Source of the DNA: Posidoniimonas polymericola | Lineage (GTDB): Bacteria > Planctomycetota > Planctomycetia > Pirellulales > Lacipirellulaceae | DNA: 64,000 nucleotides | Direction of reading: 5' to 3' | NCBI RefSeq assembly: GCF_007859935.1 | Contig: NZ_SJPO01000011.1 | Location: forward strand, 1 to 64,000 | Shown: positions 63,047 to 64,000 of the stretch, one piece after another | Position numbering within the stretch: the stretch's first letter is position 1 | How the letters are laid out: the number at the start of each line of letters is the position of its first letter | The notes under the pieces: model-generated | What the model saw: only the letters and a program-made list of their open reading frames with translations | What the model was told of the DNA's origin: nothing | The model's database searches: none | Position numbers and translations under genes: made by a program

Positions 63047-63931
63047 TCAGTCGTTGCTTCGCACGGCCTCGACCACCCGCGCGTGACCCGCCAGGTCGCG
63101 GACGGTCGGCCGGCGTTCGAGTCGTGGGGTCTGGTCGATAAGCTCCTCCACCCGCGGGGCGATCATCGGGCTGATTTCCATCAGCAACGACCCGCCCGGC
63201 TTGAGGTGGTGGGCGGCGGCGGGCAGGAGCCGCTCGATGACATCGGTCCCCGCGGCGCCGCCGTGCAGCGCCAGGTGCGGCTCGTAGTCGCGGACGTCCG
63301 TGTCGAGCTCCTGCATCTCGTCGGTGGTGATGTACGGCGGGTTGCTGACGATGTAGTCGAGCCGCATGTCGGGCTTGTTCGCGGGGAACAGGTCGGCCTC
63401 GACAAAGTAGACGCGGTCGTTGACCTTGTGCCGCTCGGCGTTGCGCTTGGCGACCGCCAGCGCGGCGGGGCTGAGGTCGATCGCCAGGACGTCGGCGTTG
63501 GGGATGTACTTGGCGGCGCAGACCGCCAGGATGCCGCTGCCGGTCCCGACGTCGGCGATCTTCAGACGGTTGTCGCTCGCGGGCCGCTCCTTCACACGGT
63601 CGGTCAGCGTCACGACGATCAGCTCGCTCTCGGGCCGGGGAATGAGCACGTCGGGCGTGACCTCGAACGGCAGCGAGTAGAACTCGCGGCTGCCGACCAG
63701 GTAGGCGACCGGCTCGCCCTCGCCGCGACGCTTGACGAGCGCCTTGAACTTGTCGCGGGTGTCGGCGGGCGGGACCTCGTCGAACGAGGCGTAGAGCATG
63801 ATCCGCTCGCGGCCCAGCGAGTGGGCCAGCAGCACCTCGGCGTCGAGCCGCGCGGAGTCCGACTCGACCTTGGCGAAGTGGTCGGTGGTCCAGCTGAGCA
63901 GGCGGCCGATGGTCCAGGGGGCGTCGGGCAT
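63047..63931 (-). CDS. prmC: Release factor glutamine methyltransferase
   Basis: About 294 residues from the ATG at 63931 (MPDAPWTIGRLLSWT); a start at 63973 would add 14 unconserved residues. N-terminal helical domain (RLDAEVLLAHSLG, RGEGEPVAYLVGSREFYSL), then the class I methyltransferase domain with VTPDVLIPRPESE, DVGTGSGILAV (SAM-binding loop), and the catalytic IVSNPPY. PrmC methylates the Gln of the GGQ motif in RF1 and RF2. In many bacteria prfA is directly upstream, which here would fall beyond the window edge. Confidence 0.94.
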   Translation of the reverse strand: MPDAPWTIGRLLSWTTDHFAKVESDSARLDAEVLLAHSLGRERIMLYASFDEVPPADTRDKFKALVKRRGEGEPVAYLVGSREFYSLPFEVTPDVLIPRPESELIVVTLTDRVKERPASDNRLKIADVGTGSGILAVCAAKYIPNADVLAIDLSPAALAVAKRNAERHKVNDRVYFVEADLFPANKPDMRLDYIVSNPPYITTDEMQELDTDVRDYEPHLALHGGAAGTDVIERLLPAAAHHLKPGGSLLMEISPMIAPRVEELIDQTPRLERRPTVRDLAGHARVVEAVRSND

Positions 63932-64000
63932 GGCTTCGCAAAGGGGAAAGGGGAATGCCGAAAGGCGAACCAAGGCGCCAAGACCAGCTGGTCGGCTCTC

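Overview
The window looks like chromosomal DNA of a GC-rich planctomycete, most probably of the Pirellulales/Lacipirellulaceae type. The evidence is a DUF1559 protein with a prepilin-like N-terminus and an H-x9-DG motif, PEP-CTERM secreted proteins, a dockerin-tailed peptidase, small planctomycete-style membrane proteins, frequent TTG starts, weak operon structure and many palindromic intergenic repeats. I see no phage genes, no transposase and no CRISPR array. The genus is an inference; no 16S gene is present.

Layout. 0-8.6 kb: an LssY_C-type membrane protein, a helix-turn-helix protein whose 3' end is made of repeat DNA, a PilT-type ATPase, a secreted GH32 fructan hydrolase, a SirB1-like protein, an Old Yellow Enzyme-type oxidoreductase and a small membrane protein. 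8.7-14.1 kb: tRNA-Gln, tgt, a TPR protein with two RNA-polymerase alpha-CTD modules, tRNA-Thr, a GGDEF protein, a 51-residue membrane protein and leuB. 14.2-17.9 kb: a three-gene reverse-strand cluster (HlyD-type adaptor; receiver-like/PilZ/zinc-ribbon regulator; GT2 synthase) that resembles a c-di-GMP-controlled exopolysaccharide synthase. 18.1-23.7 kb: an S9B peptidase carrying a VHL-beta domain, a small membrane protein, about 1 kb of repeats, a VIT1/CCC1 transporter and a small conserved protein. 23.9-32.8 kb: a TPR lipoprotein, an ABC-2 permease, two CNNM/CorC paralogues, a PhnP-like hydrolase and a serine hydrolase-NamZ fusion. 33-43.4 kb: DUF1559 protein, small membrane protein, M14 peptidase with dockerin repeats, an S1C pseudoprotease/protease pair, lexA, a Ca/Na antiporter and a very large TolC-type lipoprotein. 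43.6-47.2 kb: a MacA-MacB-type transporter (adaptor, ATPase, permease), probably working with the TolC gene just upstream. 47.2-50.3 kb: an island of two PEP-CTERM genes bounded by the permease 3' end and a second, degenerate copy of that 3' end, with repeats on both sides. 50.3-64 kb: an LRR-like protein, a scramblase-like protein, a tail-specific protease, a secreted protein, a SelA-like protein lacking the PLP lysine, a THI5/NMT1-type ABC importer, a His-rich lipoprotein, a CorA-like protein, two hypothetical proteins and prmC.

The least explained signals are (i) a mosaic of interspersed repeats with TTTTGTCC/GGACAAAA arms and CCCCCGGC/GCCGGGGG palindromes, one copy of which forms the C-terminus and stop of a gene, (ii) the duplicated permease end around the PEP-CTERM island, and (iii) several unusual protein architectures: the VHL-beta/S9B fusion with its hydroxyproline-pocket residues kept, the SelA homologue without its lysine, the S1C pseudoprotease with an inserted PDZ domain, and the double alpha-CTD TPR protein. 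All assignments come from reading sequence and motifs; no database search was run.
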